Positions 26,159 through 34,760 are shown, numbered from the stretch's first letter. The stretch: 39,683 bases of DNA from Flavisolibacter sp. (GCA_028288675.1 JAQBNG010000174.1:1-39683); one strand, 5' to 3'. The notes: generated by a model not told the origin, from the letters alone. A program made the numbers and translations.

Positions 26159-27205
26159 TTATTTATTAAAGAGTAAAACCACCACTGCCGTAAGTAACAT
26201 GTTTATCAAAGCTAATGGCAACAGCCCTTTCCAGCCAAGATTCATTAACTGATCGTAACGGAAACGGGGAATAGTCCAGCGGATCCACATAAACAAAAAG
26301 ATAAACAGGACTGCTTTGGTCATTAAAGCGCCAAAGCCAATTAAACCTACCCACCAATGTTGGCCCCAAGAGGCTTCGTTCACAAATGGAATATCATATC
26401 CGCCAAAGAACAAGGTTGCCATTACCACACCGCTGATGAACATATTGATGTATTCGGCAAACAGGTAAAAGCCGAGTTTCATTGAGGAGTATTCCTGGTG
26501 ATAACCAAAGTTCAATTCATTCTCTGCCTCAGGCAAGTCAAAGGGCGTACGGTTACATTCGGCAAGGGCACACACAAAAAATATAAGGAAACCAAGAGGC
26601 TGATAAAGAATATTCCACCCATGCTGAATTTGATAGGTTACAATGGTGCTCATTCGCAAATCACCTACTAACATTAACACAGCAATCAATGAAAGGCCCA
26701 TTGCCAGTTCATAAGATATCATTTGCGAAGCGCCGCGAATAGCAGCAATTAATGAGAATTTATTATTTGAAGCCCAGCCGCCGATCATGATTCCGTAAAC
26801 GCCTAGGCTCACAACACCAAAAACATACAGGACGCCAATATTGACATCAGCAATTTGAAGGGGCACCTGCCTTCCGGCTACGTCTATTGTCGAGCCCCAC
26901 GGAATTACAGCAGAGGTCATGGTGGCAGTAATCATTGCCAGTAACGGCCCCATAACGAACAATGCTTTGGATGAAAGCGTTGGAATAATTTCCTCTTTCA
27001 TAAACAGTTTTACTCCATCGGCTATGGGCTGTAGTAATCCAAAAGGGCCGGCACGGTTAGGACCTCGCCTATCCTGTAAAAACGCAGCAATTTTTCGTTC
27101 AGCATAGGTGCTGTACATGGCTACTATCAAAGATGTAGTAACGATGACAGCAATCAGAATGAATTTTTCTATAATAACGAACCAGTCTATTTGTAATAAA
27201 TACAT
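26159..27205 (-). CDS. nuoH: NADH-quinone oxidoreductase subunit H
   Basis: 348 residues, eight or so membrane helices. Hallmarks: RKIAAFLQDRRGPNRAGPFG, LLQPIADGVKLFMKE, and the loop AECNRTPFDLPEAENELNFG with conserved acidic residues lining the quinone-proton coupling region. NuoH forms the quinone-binding cavity together with NuoB and NuoD. It lies 54 bases after nuoG and 53 before the MntA-like gene. Confidence 0.97.
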   Translation of the reverse strand: MYLLQIDWFVIIEKFILIAVIVTTSLIVAMYSTYAERKIAAFLQDRRGPNRAGPFGLLQPIADGVKLFMKEEIIPTLSSKALFVMGPLLAMITATMTSAVIPWGSTIDVAGRQVPLQIADVNIGVLYVFGVVSLGVYGIMIGGWASNNKFSLIAAIRGASQMISYELAMGLSLIAVLMLVGDLRMSTIVTYQIQHGWNILYQPLGFLIFFVCALAECNRTPFDLPEAENELNFGYHQEYSSMKLGFYLFAEYINMFISGVVMATLFFGGYDIPFVNEASWGQHWWVGLIGFGALMTKAVLFIFLFMWIRWTIPRFRYDQLMNLGWKGLLPLALINMLLTAVVVLLFNK

Positions 27206-27259
27206 AGCTTTTTTTAAATTACTGAAAATAGAGGTTGCCGTTGAGTGCTCCTACCATGA

Positions 27260-28429
27260 TCAAGGTGTGTTTGGATTGGTAGTATCTGTTCCGGCTAAAT
27301 TTCTTCCTTTGCCTTCTTTAATATCGGTGACATTATGCCCAACCGATTTTGGACTGCCGTTAAAGGTTGCATTTGTAGCTGGTCCTGCTAATCCATTAAG
27401 GTCAACCTGGTTTATATCAGTTATATCCCTAATATCCATCAACAATTTAGGATCACGGCCATCCATCACAGCGGCAATAGTTTCTTTTGGTTTTACTACA
27501 TGATTATAATGACCAGCACCGATCACTGATTGCCGGGCTACTTGTGTTGCTCCCTCAATCACCCAATCACTAACGCTCTTTTTTTCAAAGCGGCATTCAT
27601 TACAAATCCATTCTTCCACTTCGCCCCACTGATCTTTACGGGCAGTAACACGAAGAACTTCATCGCCGCGCATCCATAAACGAACCTTTCCCTTACATGT
27701 TGGGCAATCGCGGTGAGCATCAACCGGCTTGGTAAACCATACCCGGTTTTTAAAACGAAAAGTTCTGTCGGTTAAGGCACCTACAGGACAAACGTCAATT
27801 ACGTTTCCGATCATCTCGCTATCTAATGACTCTTGTATATAAGTAGCAATTTGCGAATGGTCGCCTCTATCTAAAACACCATGTTCGCGATTGCCTGCTA
27901 TTTGGTTAGCCGTATGCACACAACGATAGCATAGAATGCAACGGGTCATGTGCAACTGAATGTAAGGGCCAATATCTATGCGTTCAAATGTGCGGCGTTT
28001 AAACTCATAGCGGGTTGCTCCTGCACCATGCTCGTAACTTAAATCCTGCAGGTCGCATTCGCCTGCCTGGTCACAAACAGGGCAATCCAACGGATGGTTT
28101 AATAAAAGAAATTCCACTACACCTTTTCTTGCTTCCAGCACTGTGGGACTTGTAATATTTTCTACTACCATTCCGTCCATCACATTGGTACGGCAACTCG
28201 CTATCAGCTTCGGCATTGGCCGGGGGTCAGCAGTTGAACCTGCAGCCACTCTTACCAGGCAAGTGCGGCAATATCCACCTGTGTTTTCCAACTTGCTGTA
28301 ATAGCACATTGTAGGCGGTACTATATCACCACCAATTTTCCGTGCAGCCATAAGGATGGTTGTCCCCGGCTCCACCTCAATGGTGATGTTGTCTATTGTT
28401 ACTTTAAATAATTTTTTTTCTTCAGCCAT
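27260..28429 (-). CDS. nuoG: NADH-quinone oxidoreductase subunit G, short form
   Basis: 389 residues, against about 700-900 in most bacteria. The iron-sulfur part is present: 2Fe-2S (CYYSKLENTGGYCRTC and CRTNV), the NuoG HPLDCPVCDQAGECDLQD motif, RCILCYRCVHTANQIAG, CPVGALTDRTFRF, and a later cysteine set (DCPTCKGKVRLW, ICNECRF). The large molybdopterin-oxidoreductase-like domain is missing; after ~300 a short tail of no known domain ends NPNTP. Short NuoG proteins are, to my knowledge, usual in Bacteroidota, so this is not a frameshift product. It passes electrons from NuoF/E toward NuoI. It follows the second HEPN gene by 29 bases. Confidence 0.93.
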   Translation of the reverse strand: MAEEKKLFKVTIDNITIEVEPGTTILMAARKIGGDIVPPTMCYYSKLENTGGYCRTCLVRVAAGSTADPRPMPKLIASCRTNVMDGMVVENITSPTVLEARKGVVEFLLLNHPLDCPVCDQAGECDLQDLSYEHGAGATRYEFKRRTFERIDIGPYIQLHMTRCILCYRCVHTANQIAGNREHGVLDRGDHSQIATYIQESLDSEMIGNVIDVCPVGALTDRTFRFKNRVWFTKPVDAHRDCPTCKGKVRLWMRGDEVLRVTARKDQWGEVEEWICNECRFEKKSVSDWVIEGATQVARQSVIGAGHYNHVVKPKETIAAVMDGRDPKLLMDIRDITDINQVDLNGLAGPATNATFNGSPKSVGHNVTDIKEGKGRNLAGTDTTNPNTP

Positions 28430-28458
28430 TATTATAGTTTACGAAGGAAGCTTCGTTT

Positions 28459-28851
28459 TTATAAACTGATTTTTCGTTTTACAAATGACTTCACTTCATT
28501 TGCCAAATGAATTGCCCTCAAGGCAATATTTTTATCGTCAATTTCAAGATGGTCTGGATACCGGTACCGCACAGCATAATCGTTCAAATCAACGGCATCC
28601 TGCAAAGAAAGTACTTCTTGATCCAGAGGTAAAAGTATTGCCAGCAGTTGTCGGATGTCATGCACTTTTGGTAGATCTAGGTCATGATAAACCAATAAGG
28701 CCTTTAGGTATTTTTCAACACCTTGCTGGCAATGAAAACAAAGAATATCGTACGCCCATAAATCCTGTAAAATCAATACATCCGCCACCTGCAAATCTTT
28801 TTCCGCAACCAAAAACCAATCCTCAATCTTTTGATTTTTTTCAGGATTCAT
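28459..28851 (-). CDS. HEPN-domain protein (COG2250 type), partner of an MNT nucleotidyltransferase
   Basis: 130 residues, helical. It carries the HEPN pattern FHCQQGVEKYLKALLVYHDL, HDIRQLLAILL and LNDYAVRYRYPDH. The RX4-6H ribonuclease motif of HepT is not visible, so this is a different HEPN subfamily from the protein at 25457-25807 and may not be an active RNase. HEPN proteins of this kind pair with minimal nucleotidyltransferases. It overlaps the MNT gene by 11 bases and stands 29 bases before nuoG. Function beyond the family is unknown. Confidence 0.88.
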   Translation of the reverse strand: MNPEKNQKIEDWFLVAEKDLQVADVLILQDLWAYDILCFHCQQGVEKYLKALLVYHDLDLPKVHDIRQLLAILLPLDQEVLSLQDAVDLNDYAVRYRYPDHLEIDDKNIALRAIHLANEVKSFVKRKISL

Positions 28852-29161
28852 AAACCAATTTCCCGGTTTTTAAAGCATGCCCAATAAAAGACAATTCGTT
28901 TTTTGACTTTGCTTCTATCTCTTTTTCGCCGAACATGACCAAGTCTATTGAAAAAAAAGGATAATGAAAAAGTCTCTTTTGAATAGCCCCTGTTCGTTCA
29001 TATTTGGGCATGGTCTCATCGTCGCCAATAATTAAAAAATCAACATCGCTGTTAATATCTGCACTGCTTTGCGCATAACTTCCAATGAGGTACACTTTCT
29101 TCGGATGAACTGTTTGTACAATTACGTTTGTTATATCTTGTATCTGATCTGCTGTTACCAT
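28841..29161 (-). CDS. Minimal nucleotidyltransferase (MNT), second HEPN/MNT module
   Basis: 106 residues. GSX10DXD is present: G27-S28, D39, D41 in YLIGSYAQSSADINSDVDFL, and a later SIDLVMF segment offers the third acidic residue. It resembles the MNT at 25794-26105 in the first 42 residues and differs after that, so the two modules are likely of separate origin. It begins 18 bases after the nuoF stop and overlaps its HEPN partner by 11 bases. No own promoter is visible. Confidence 0.88.
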   Translation of the reverse strand: MVTADQIQDITNVIVQTVHPKKVYLIGSYAQSSADINSDVDFLIIGDDETMPKYERTGAIQKRLFHYPFFSIDLVMFGEKEIEAKSKNELSFIGHALKTGKLVYES

Positions 29162-29179
29162 TAACGTGGTTATAAAATC

Positions 29180-30526
29180 TTATACTGCCGCTAAATTATC
29201 CGCATAATGCGCCAATCCAAAATTTCTTATTTGTGCTTCATCAGGATTCAACACATGCCATTCAAACTCATCTCTAAAATGACGGATGGCAGCCGCTACA
29301 GGCCAGGCAGCCGCATCGCCCAACGGGCAAATAGTATTACCCTCTATTTTGCTTTGAATATCCCATAGCAAATCTATATCACTCATCTTGCCTTTTCCAT
29401 ATTCAATGTTGTTCAGAATCTTTTCCATCCAACCCGTTCCTTCCCTGCAAGGGGAGCATTGGCCGCAACTTTCGTGGCGATAAAAACGGGCAAGTGTTAA
29501 TGTATGCCGAACAACACACTGATCTTCATCCAAGACAATGAAACCACCGGAACCCATCATCGTACCAGTTTGAAAACCGCCATCGGCAAGGCTTTCATAA
29601 GTCATCATCCTTTTTTCACCCTTTGCTGTTGTTAGTAACAAATTAGCAGGTAAAATGGGAACGGACGAACCACCGGGAATACAAGCTTTTAATTTTTTAC
29701 CACCAGCAATCCCACCACAATATTCATCGCTGTAAATAAATTCTTCTACCGATTGGGTCATGTCAATTTCGTAGACGCCCGGTTTGTTGATATTACCGCA
29801 GGCAGAAATGAGTTTAGTACCAGTAGATTTTCCGATACCAATCTTTGCATATTCCTCGCCACCAATTTCGATTATGGGAACAATGGCTGCCAGGGTCTCT
29901 ACATTATTCACCACCGTAGGACAACCCCATAAACCTTTTACAGCAGGGAACGGAGGTTTAATGCGAGGGTTACCTCTTTTACCTTCTAACGATTCGAGCA
30001 AGGCGGTTTCTTCGCCGCAGATATAAGCGCCGGCACCACGCTGAACATATATTTCGCAGTCGAAACCAGTACCTAAAATATTTTTACCCAGCCACCCATT
30101 CTGCTTTGCTTCAGTAATAGCTTTTTCCAGAATGTCAACGATCCATGCATACTCGCCACGGATGTAGATGTAACAAATATTGGCGCCCAACGCATAGGAT
30201 GAAATCGCTAATCCTTCGATAAAAAGATGCGGCAGGAACTCCATCAGGTACCGGTCTTTGAAAGTACCTGGTTCGCTTTCGTCTGCATTGCAAACGAGGT
30301 AACGGGCGACGCCTTCGGGCTTAGCAAGGAAACTCCATTTCATTCCTGTTGGGAAGCCGGCACCACCACGACCACGTAAGCCGCTTTTTTTCACTTCTTC
30401 AATTACATCAGCAGTAGACATTTTAAATGCCTTTTCCTGTGCGGCATAGCCACCGTTATTTCGATATACATCATACTGCCTGATGTTCTCTATATGTGCT
30501 TTCTCTAATAATAATTTTCTACCCAT
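29180..30526 (-). CDS. nuoF: NADH-quinone oxidoreductase subunit F (NADH-binding)
   Basis: 448 residues. NADH/FMN-binding motifs: GRGGAGFPTGMKW, CNADESEPGTFKDR and GAGAYICGEETALLESLEG. The 4Fe-4S (N3) cysteines are in SCGQCSPCREGTG and TICPLGDAA. It receives hydride from NADH and passes electrons on through FMN. Normal length. It lies 69 bases after the NTF2-like gene, which separates it from its usual partner nuoE. Confidence 0.97.
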   Translation of the reverse strand: MGRKLLLEKAHIENIRQYDVYRNNGGYAAQEKAFKMSTADVIEEVKKSGLRGRGGAGFPTGMKWSFLAKPEGVARYLVCNADESEPGTFKDRYLMEFLPHLFIEGLAISSYALGANICYIYIRGEYAWIVDILEKAITEAKQNGWLGKNILGTGFDCEIYVQRGAGAYICGEETALLESLEGKRGNPRIKPPFPAVKGLWGCPTVVNNVETLAAIVPIIEIGGEEYAKIGIGKSTGTKLISACGNINKPGVYEIDMTQSVEEFIYSDEYCGGIAGGKKLKACIPGGSSVPILPANLLLTTAKGEKRMMTYESLADGGFQTGTMMGSGGFIVLDEDQCVVRHTLTLARFYRHESCGQCSPCREGTGWMEKILNNIEYGKGKMSDIDLLWDIQSKIEGNTICPLGDAAAWPVAAAIRHFRDEFEWHVLNPDEAQIRNFGLAHYADNLAAV

Positions 30527-30595
30527 CTCGCAAATTCAAAAATCAAAATGTATAACTCCATTTGACTTTTTCTTTTAAATTTTAATTCATTCCTT

Positions 30596-31030
30596 CTACA
30601 ACAATTTAGTTGCCTGCCTACCCATCAATCGCCACGCCCCTTTTTCTTTTATCCAAACGAGCATCATTGTAAAATTTAGCAGCGTCACCTTTCCCTGGTT
30701 GCTGGTTTCCGTTGCCTTAAACAAATGCCTTACAACTGCAACATTATTTTCAATTATCACTTTTATACTGCTAACTGCGGTATCAGTATAAACCGAACGG
30801 TTTTTACTGATAGCAGCTACTGCTTCTTCCCGTGTTTCAACCTTTCCACCTGAGTGTCCGTAGCTTGCTTTTTTAGCAAACAAATCCTCCAGGGTTATAC
30901 TATCCTTAGTTCCAAAAATGGTGTGACTTAATAAATAAGTCCTTTCGACTAATTTCTTTTCATCTTTCGATTGAGCAAAACAAGTAAGACCAACCATTAA
31001 GAAAGTAGCTATGAGAGTAATTTTTTTCAT
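30596..31030 (-). CDS. NTF2-like (SnoaL/DUF4440 type) protein with signal peptide
   Basis: 144 residues. The N-terminus MKKITLIATFLMVGLTCFAQ is a standard signal peptide, so the protein is likely periplasmic. The mature part fits the NTF2-like fold (LEDLFAKKASYGHSGGKVET, NNVAVVRHLFKATE, LVWIKEKGAWRLMGRQATKL). Such domains bind small molecules or act as enzymes; none of the features here gives a specific substrate. It sits between nuoE (8 bases upstream) and nuoF, two subunits that act together, and is not a known complex I subunit. Probably co-transcribed with the operon. Confidence 0.85.
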   Translation of the reverse strand: MKKITLIATFLMVGLTCFAQSKDEKKLVERTYLLSHTIFGTKDSITLEDLFAKKASYGHSGGKVETREEAVAAISKNRSVYTDTAVSSIKVIIENNVAVVRHLFKATETSNQGKVTLLNFTMMLVWIKEKGAWRLMGRQATKLL

Positions 31031-31038
31031 GAAGCTTA

Positions 31039-31536
31039 TTAGTTATTGATTGCTGCAGTCCTTCTGCATTCTTCTATGATTTGGTCAACTTTTTCTTTAG
31101 TGAGATGCTCTTTATAAAATTTACCCATCTGCATCATAGGCGCATAGCCGCAAGCTCCAAGGCACTCTACCGTTTTTAAAGTAAACATTCCGTCAGGCGT
31201 TGTTTCTCCAACCTTAATGCTAAGCCTCTCCTTTATATATTCAATAATTCCGTCACTGCCGTTTACCATGCAAGGCCCTGTATGACATACTTCAAAAAGA
31301 TAACGGCCAACCGGCTTTAGGTTATACATGCTGTAAAAAGTAGCCACCTCGTAAACTTCAATTGGTTTTATTTGTAACAACTCAGCTACATGGTCCATTG
31401 CCTCTACGCTTAGCCAACCATTATTCTCTTCCTGCGCTAAATGCAGCAAAGGTATAAGAGCACTCTTTTGCTTGCCTTCCGGGTAACGGGCCACTATTTC
31501 ACGAACCTTGCTTAATTTTTCTTCTGAAAATTTCAT
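31039..31536 (-). CDS. nuoE: NADH-quinone oxidoreductase subunit E
   Basis: About 165 residues. A thioredoxin-like 2Fe-2S (N1a) domain with C84, C89, C125 and C129 (EVCHTGPCMVNG; ECLGACGYAPM). The ATG at 31536 (MKFSEEKLSKVREIV) is chosen; a TTG nine bases upstream also keeps the frame. With NuoF and NuoG it makes the NADH dehydrogenase module. It lies 36 bases after nuoD. Confidence 0.96.
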   Translation of the reverse strand: MKFSEEKLSKVREIVARYPEGKQKSALIPLLHLAQEENNGWLSVEAMDHVAELLQIKPIEVYEVATFYSMYNLKPVGRYLFEVCHTGPCMVNGSDGIIEYIKERLSIKVGETTPDGMFTLKTVECLGACGYAPMMQMGKFYKEHLTKEKVDQIIEECRRTAAINN

Positions 31537-31572
31537 GTGTATCAAAATTGAATCAGCTAATCAGCTAATTAA

Positions 31573-32799
31573 TTATCCATCCATCTCACCAGCAATTAAA
31601 TTCAACGATGATAATACAATCACCGCATCACTCAACATGCTTCCTTTTACCAACTCTTCAAATGCCTGGTAATAAATAAAACAAGGCCGGCGAAAATGCA
31701 GCCGGTACGGGCTTCTGCCACCATCGCTGATTAAATAAAATCCTAACTCCCCATTACCACCTTCCACACAATTATACACTTCGCCGGGCGGAATATCAAT
31801 CTCTCCCATTACAATTTTAAAATGATAGATGAGGGCTTCCATCTTGGTGTAAACATCCTTCTTCTCAGGCAAATAATACTCCGGTACATCGGCATGAAAA
31901 ACACCTCCTTCCGCACCTTTTATATCCTGTATTTTTTTATAGGCTTGCTCAATGATTCTGAGTGACTGGTACATCTCCTGGTTACGCACCAAAAACCGGT
32001 CGTAACAATCACCGGTATTGCCGGTGGGAATTTCAAAATCAAAATCCTGGTAGCTGCTATAGGGTGTATGTATTCTTACATCATAATCCACCCCGGCGGC
32101 TCTTAAATTCGGGCCGGTAAATCCGTAGTTCAAAGCCCTTTCAGCACTGATAGCACCTGCGCCAATAGTGCGTTCCATAAAAATACGGTTGCGGGCAAAC
32201 AGGTTTTCAAACTCCTTTAAAACGATCGGATATTCTTTTAAAAACTTCTCCAGCTTTGTAAAGGCAATGTCGTTAAAATCTCTTTCAAATCCACCAATAC
32301 GGCCAATGTTCGTTGTTAACCGGGAACCGCAAACTTCTTCCCAAATCTCATAGATCAACTCACGATATTGCATCACATACAGAAAACCGGTATAGGCTCC
32401 CGTATCTACACCTACAATTGAATTACAAATCAGGTGGTCAGCAATACGGGCTAATTCCATAATTATCACCCGCAAATAGTCAACCCGCTTTGGCGTTTGA
32501 ATGCCCAATAATTTTTCGCAGGTCAGGTGCCAGCCCATATTGTTTATAGGCGCAGAGCAATAATTCAAACGGTCGGTAAGTGGTGTAATTTGATAAAGCG
32601 GACGGCGCTCTGCAATTTTTTCAAAAGCACGATGAATGTAGCCGACAGTTTGTTCAGCGGAAACAATCCGTTCGCCATCAAGTTCCAGGATATTTTGAAA
32701 CACGCCATGCGTGGCCGGGTGTGTGGGGCCAAGGTTTATTTTGTTGGTTTTTGTACCAAACCCTGCTTCGTCAAATGCTTTTTCTGTTGTTACTGACAT
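31573..32799 (-). CDS. nuoD: NADH-quinone oxidoreductase subunit D (49 kDa)
   Basis: 408 residues, related to the large subunit of NiFe hydrogenases. Key stretches: LGPTHPATHGVFQNILELDG with the quinone-site histidine, HRAFEKIAERRPLYQITPLT, DRLNYCSAPINNMGW, FERDFND, and the C-terminal SLNLIAGEMDG. It is a separate gene from nuoC, as in Bacteroidota. A 203-base gap with a repeat separates it from nuoC. Confidence 0.97.
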   Translation of the reverse strand: MSVTTEKAFDEAGFGTKTNKINLGPTHPATHGVFQNILELDGERIVSAEQTVGYIHRAFEKIAERRPLYQITPLTDRLNYCSAPINNMGWHLTCEKLLGIQTPKRVDYLRVIIMELARIADHLICNSIVGVDTGAYTGFLYVMQYRELIYEIWEEVCGSRLTTNIGRIGGFERDFNDIAFTKLEKFLKEYPIVLKEFENLFARNRIFMERTIGAGAISAERALNYGFTGPNLRAAGVDYDVRIHTPYSSYQDFDFEIPTGNTGDCYDRFLVRNQEMYQSLRIIEQAYKKIQDIKGAEGGVFHADVPEYYLPEKKDVYTKMEALIYHFKIVMGEIDIPPGEVYNCVEGGNGELGFYLISDGGRSPYRLHFRRPCFIYYQAFEELVKGSMLSDAVIVLSSLNLIAGEMDG

Positions 32800-32879
32800 C
32801 GGTATAAATCCAAAGCCAGGATTCGGGAACCGTGGCTATAATTTTCAATTTTAGTTTTATGTACTTAGCACCAGTGCTA

Positions 32880-32932
32880 CTATCTAGCTTTTGTTGCGTC
32901 GCACTCTTGTACGTATGGTAATTTTATTCAGC
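32880..32932 (-). repeat. Dispersed intergenic repeat, copy 2 (between nuoC and nuoD)
   Basis: The reverse complement of 32880-32910 matches copy 1 (24231-24261) at 29 of 31 positions, with the shared GCTGAATAA (32924-32932) beyond it. This copy also has an AGCAC-CA-GTGCT hairpin next to the core (32867-32878). The element lies in the nuoC-nuoD gap, reversed relative to copy 1. Confidence 0.82.
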
Positions 32933-33002
32933 ACTTTGCCATCTTTCTCTGCCTGATTAATCTTCCTTCCTCCACATCTCTGCCCATTCACTTATTCATA
33001 CA

Positions 33003-33575
33003 TCAGCCCGTGCTCTCAGGAATAGTTCTAGGCGCACCATCTGCCTGCCTGTTTCCAAAATCCAACGTTCCACCACGGCCAAACATTTCATCATCTTTAT
33101 CAATACGGCTTTGGTCTTCCAAAGGAAACTCCTTGCGCTGCGGAAAATAATCCATCTCCTCAACATTCTGAATACGTATTAAATTAGGGTGACCTATAAA
33201 ATTCACCCCGTAAAAATCATATGCCTCCCGTTCCTGCCAGTTGGCTGATTGATAAATTTTGGTAGCGCTAAATACATCCGGCTTTTCAATTGGCGCAAAT
33301 ACCTTAAAACGAATGCGGCAATTTTCGGCAAGGTTATGTAAATGATAAACAACTGCAATCTCTCTTCCTTTATAAAATGGATAATGAACCGCAGTTAAAT
33401 CAGTTAAAAATTGAAACCTTAATTCTGCATCCTCGTATAAGAACTGTATTACTTTCAGATTAAAGTCCTTTGGCGCTTCAAAAGTCAGCATGCCGTAGGG
33501 TTCTTCAAAACCAGTAACCTGATCGCCAAATTTTTCTACCAGTTTTTGTTTTATAAAGTCGTTGCTTAAAGCCAT
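33003..33575 (-). CDS. nuoC: NADH-quinone oxidoreductase subunit C (30 kDa)
   Basis: 190 residues. The family signature is REAYDFYGVNFIGHPNLIRI followed by YFPQRKEFPLED. It forms the connecting module of complex I with NuoD and NuoB. The C-terminus (QADGAPRTIPESTG) is unstructured. It begins 81 bases after the nuoB stop. Confidence 0.96.
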   Translation of the reverse strand: MALSNDFIKQKLVEKFGDQVTGFEEPYGMLTFEAPKDFNLKVIQFLYEDAELRFQFLTDLTAVHYPFYKGREIAVVYHLHNLAENCRIRFKVFAPIEKPDVFSATKIYQSANWQEREAYDFYGVNFIGHPNLIRIQNVEEMDYFPQRKEFPLEDQSRIDKDDEMFGRGGTLDFGNRQADGAPRTIPESTG

Positions 33576-33656
33576 AAAAGGATAAAATCCAAATCACAAG
33601 AAACAAATTCCAAGGCGTCCCCTTTTGAGATTTGCTATTTGCTTTCTGGTGCTTTT

Positions 33657-34241
33657 TTACTGTATTCCGTAACTCTCTAAAAGTTTTGTATAATGTTCGC
33701 TGCTTCTGCGACGCAGGCTTTCATTTCCTACCAAGTCCTGGATCTTCATAAATCCGTCAATGATCGCTTCCGGCCGTGGCGGGCAACCAGGCACATAGAC
33801 ATCTACCGGCACTACCTGGTCAATTCCCTGCAGTACACTATAGGTATCGAAAATTCCACCACTGCAGGCACAAGCACCAACCGCCATTACCCAACGGGGT
33901 TCGGCCATTTGCAAATAAACCTGCTTTACAACTGGGGCCATTTTTTTGGCAATAGTTCCCATTACCATCAGTAAATCGCACTGGCGGGGTGAAAATCCAA
34001 CCCGTTCAGCACCAAAGCGGGCCAGATCATAATGCGAAGCCATTGTGGACATAAACTCAATGCCACAACATGAGGTAGCAAAAGGTAAAGGCCATATAGA
34101 ATTCTTCCGCGCCAATCCCACCAAATCACTCATCTTACCTGCAAAAAAACCTTCGCCCTGGAAACCTTCGGGCATATCCACAAGGCTAATGTCTGTTTCC
34201 AGCGGTTTTTCTTTAATATTATATGATACTGGTCGAGCCAT
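33657..34241 (-). CDS. nuoB: NADH-quinone oxidoreductase subunit B
   Basis: 194 residues, with the N2 cluster cysteines: the tandem CC in ATSCCGIEFMSTMASHYD, a later Cys in VGACACSGGIFDTYS and VPGCPPRPEAI. N2 is the final electron carrier before quinone. It lies 91 bases after nuoA. Normal length. Confidence 0.97.
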   Translation of the reverse strand: MARPVSYNIKEKPLETDISLVDMPEGFQGEGFFAGKMSDLVGLARKNSIWPLPFATSCCGIEFMSTMASHYDLARFGAERVGFSPRQCDLLMVMGTIAKKMAPVVKQVYLQMAEPRWVMAVGACACSGGIFDTYSVLQGIDQVVPVDVYVPGCPPRPEAIIDGFMKIQDLVGNESLRRRSSEHYTKLLESYGIQ

Positions 34242-34332
34242 AATTTTAATTTGAAAATTTAAAAATCAGCAAATACGAAAATTGACTGAGCTGTATATCA
34301 TTTTCACATTTTCATATTTGCACATTCGTTGA

Positions 34333-34743
34333 TCAATCCTCCCACGTCAGCGCCCCTTTTTTCAGAATATAAATAAACCCGCAAAAGAAGAAGCCGACGA
34401 ACATTAGCACAGCCCAAAAACCGCTCCAACCTAAAGCCTTGAAATTTACTGCATAAGGATAAAAAAAGATAATCTCCACATCGAATAACACAAACAAAAT
34501 AGCCACTAAAAAATATTTAATAGCCACTGGCTGGCGGGCTTCTCCGTGGTTTTCAATACCCGATGCAAACGTTTGAAGCTTATCCTTTGTTTTACGGCTG
34601 GGGCCTAAAAGATGTGTGGCAATTAATAAAGTGCCAATCATACCAAAGGCAAAAAGAAATTGAAAAGCAATCGGCAACCAGCTGGCGGCATTGGTTACAT
34701 CGGATACGGATTTGCTGAAATCTGTTTGGAGTAAGTGAAACAT
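34333..34743 (-). CDS. nuoA: NADH-quinone oxidoreductase subunit A
   Basis: 136 residues with three membrane segments (WLPIAFQFLFAFGMIGTLLI, YFLVAILFVLFDVEIIFFYP, GFWAVLMFVGFFFCGFIYIL). The motif LFDVEIIFFYPYA, with its conserved acidic pair, is the NuoA signature. The helix-1 to helix-2 loop contains SGIENHGEARQPVAIKYFLV, with Glu in place of the usual Cys/Asp context. It is the first gene of the nuo operon, with a -7-like box just upstream. Confidence 0.96.
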   Translation of the reverse strand: MFHLLQTDFSKSVSDVTNAASWLPIAFQFLFAFGMIGTLLIATHLLGPSRKTKDKLQTFASGIENHGEARQPVAIKYFLVAILFVLFDVEIIFFYPYAVNFKALGWSGFWAVLMFVGFFFCGFIYILKKGALTWED

Positions 34744-34760
34744 ACGGTTTTAAATCGGGG

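Noticed and set aside
33693-33974. Plus-strand frame opposite nuoB
   Set aside because: Shadow; nuoB is conserved with its cluster cysteines on the minus strand.
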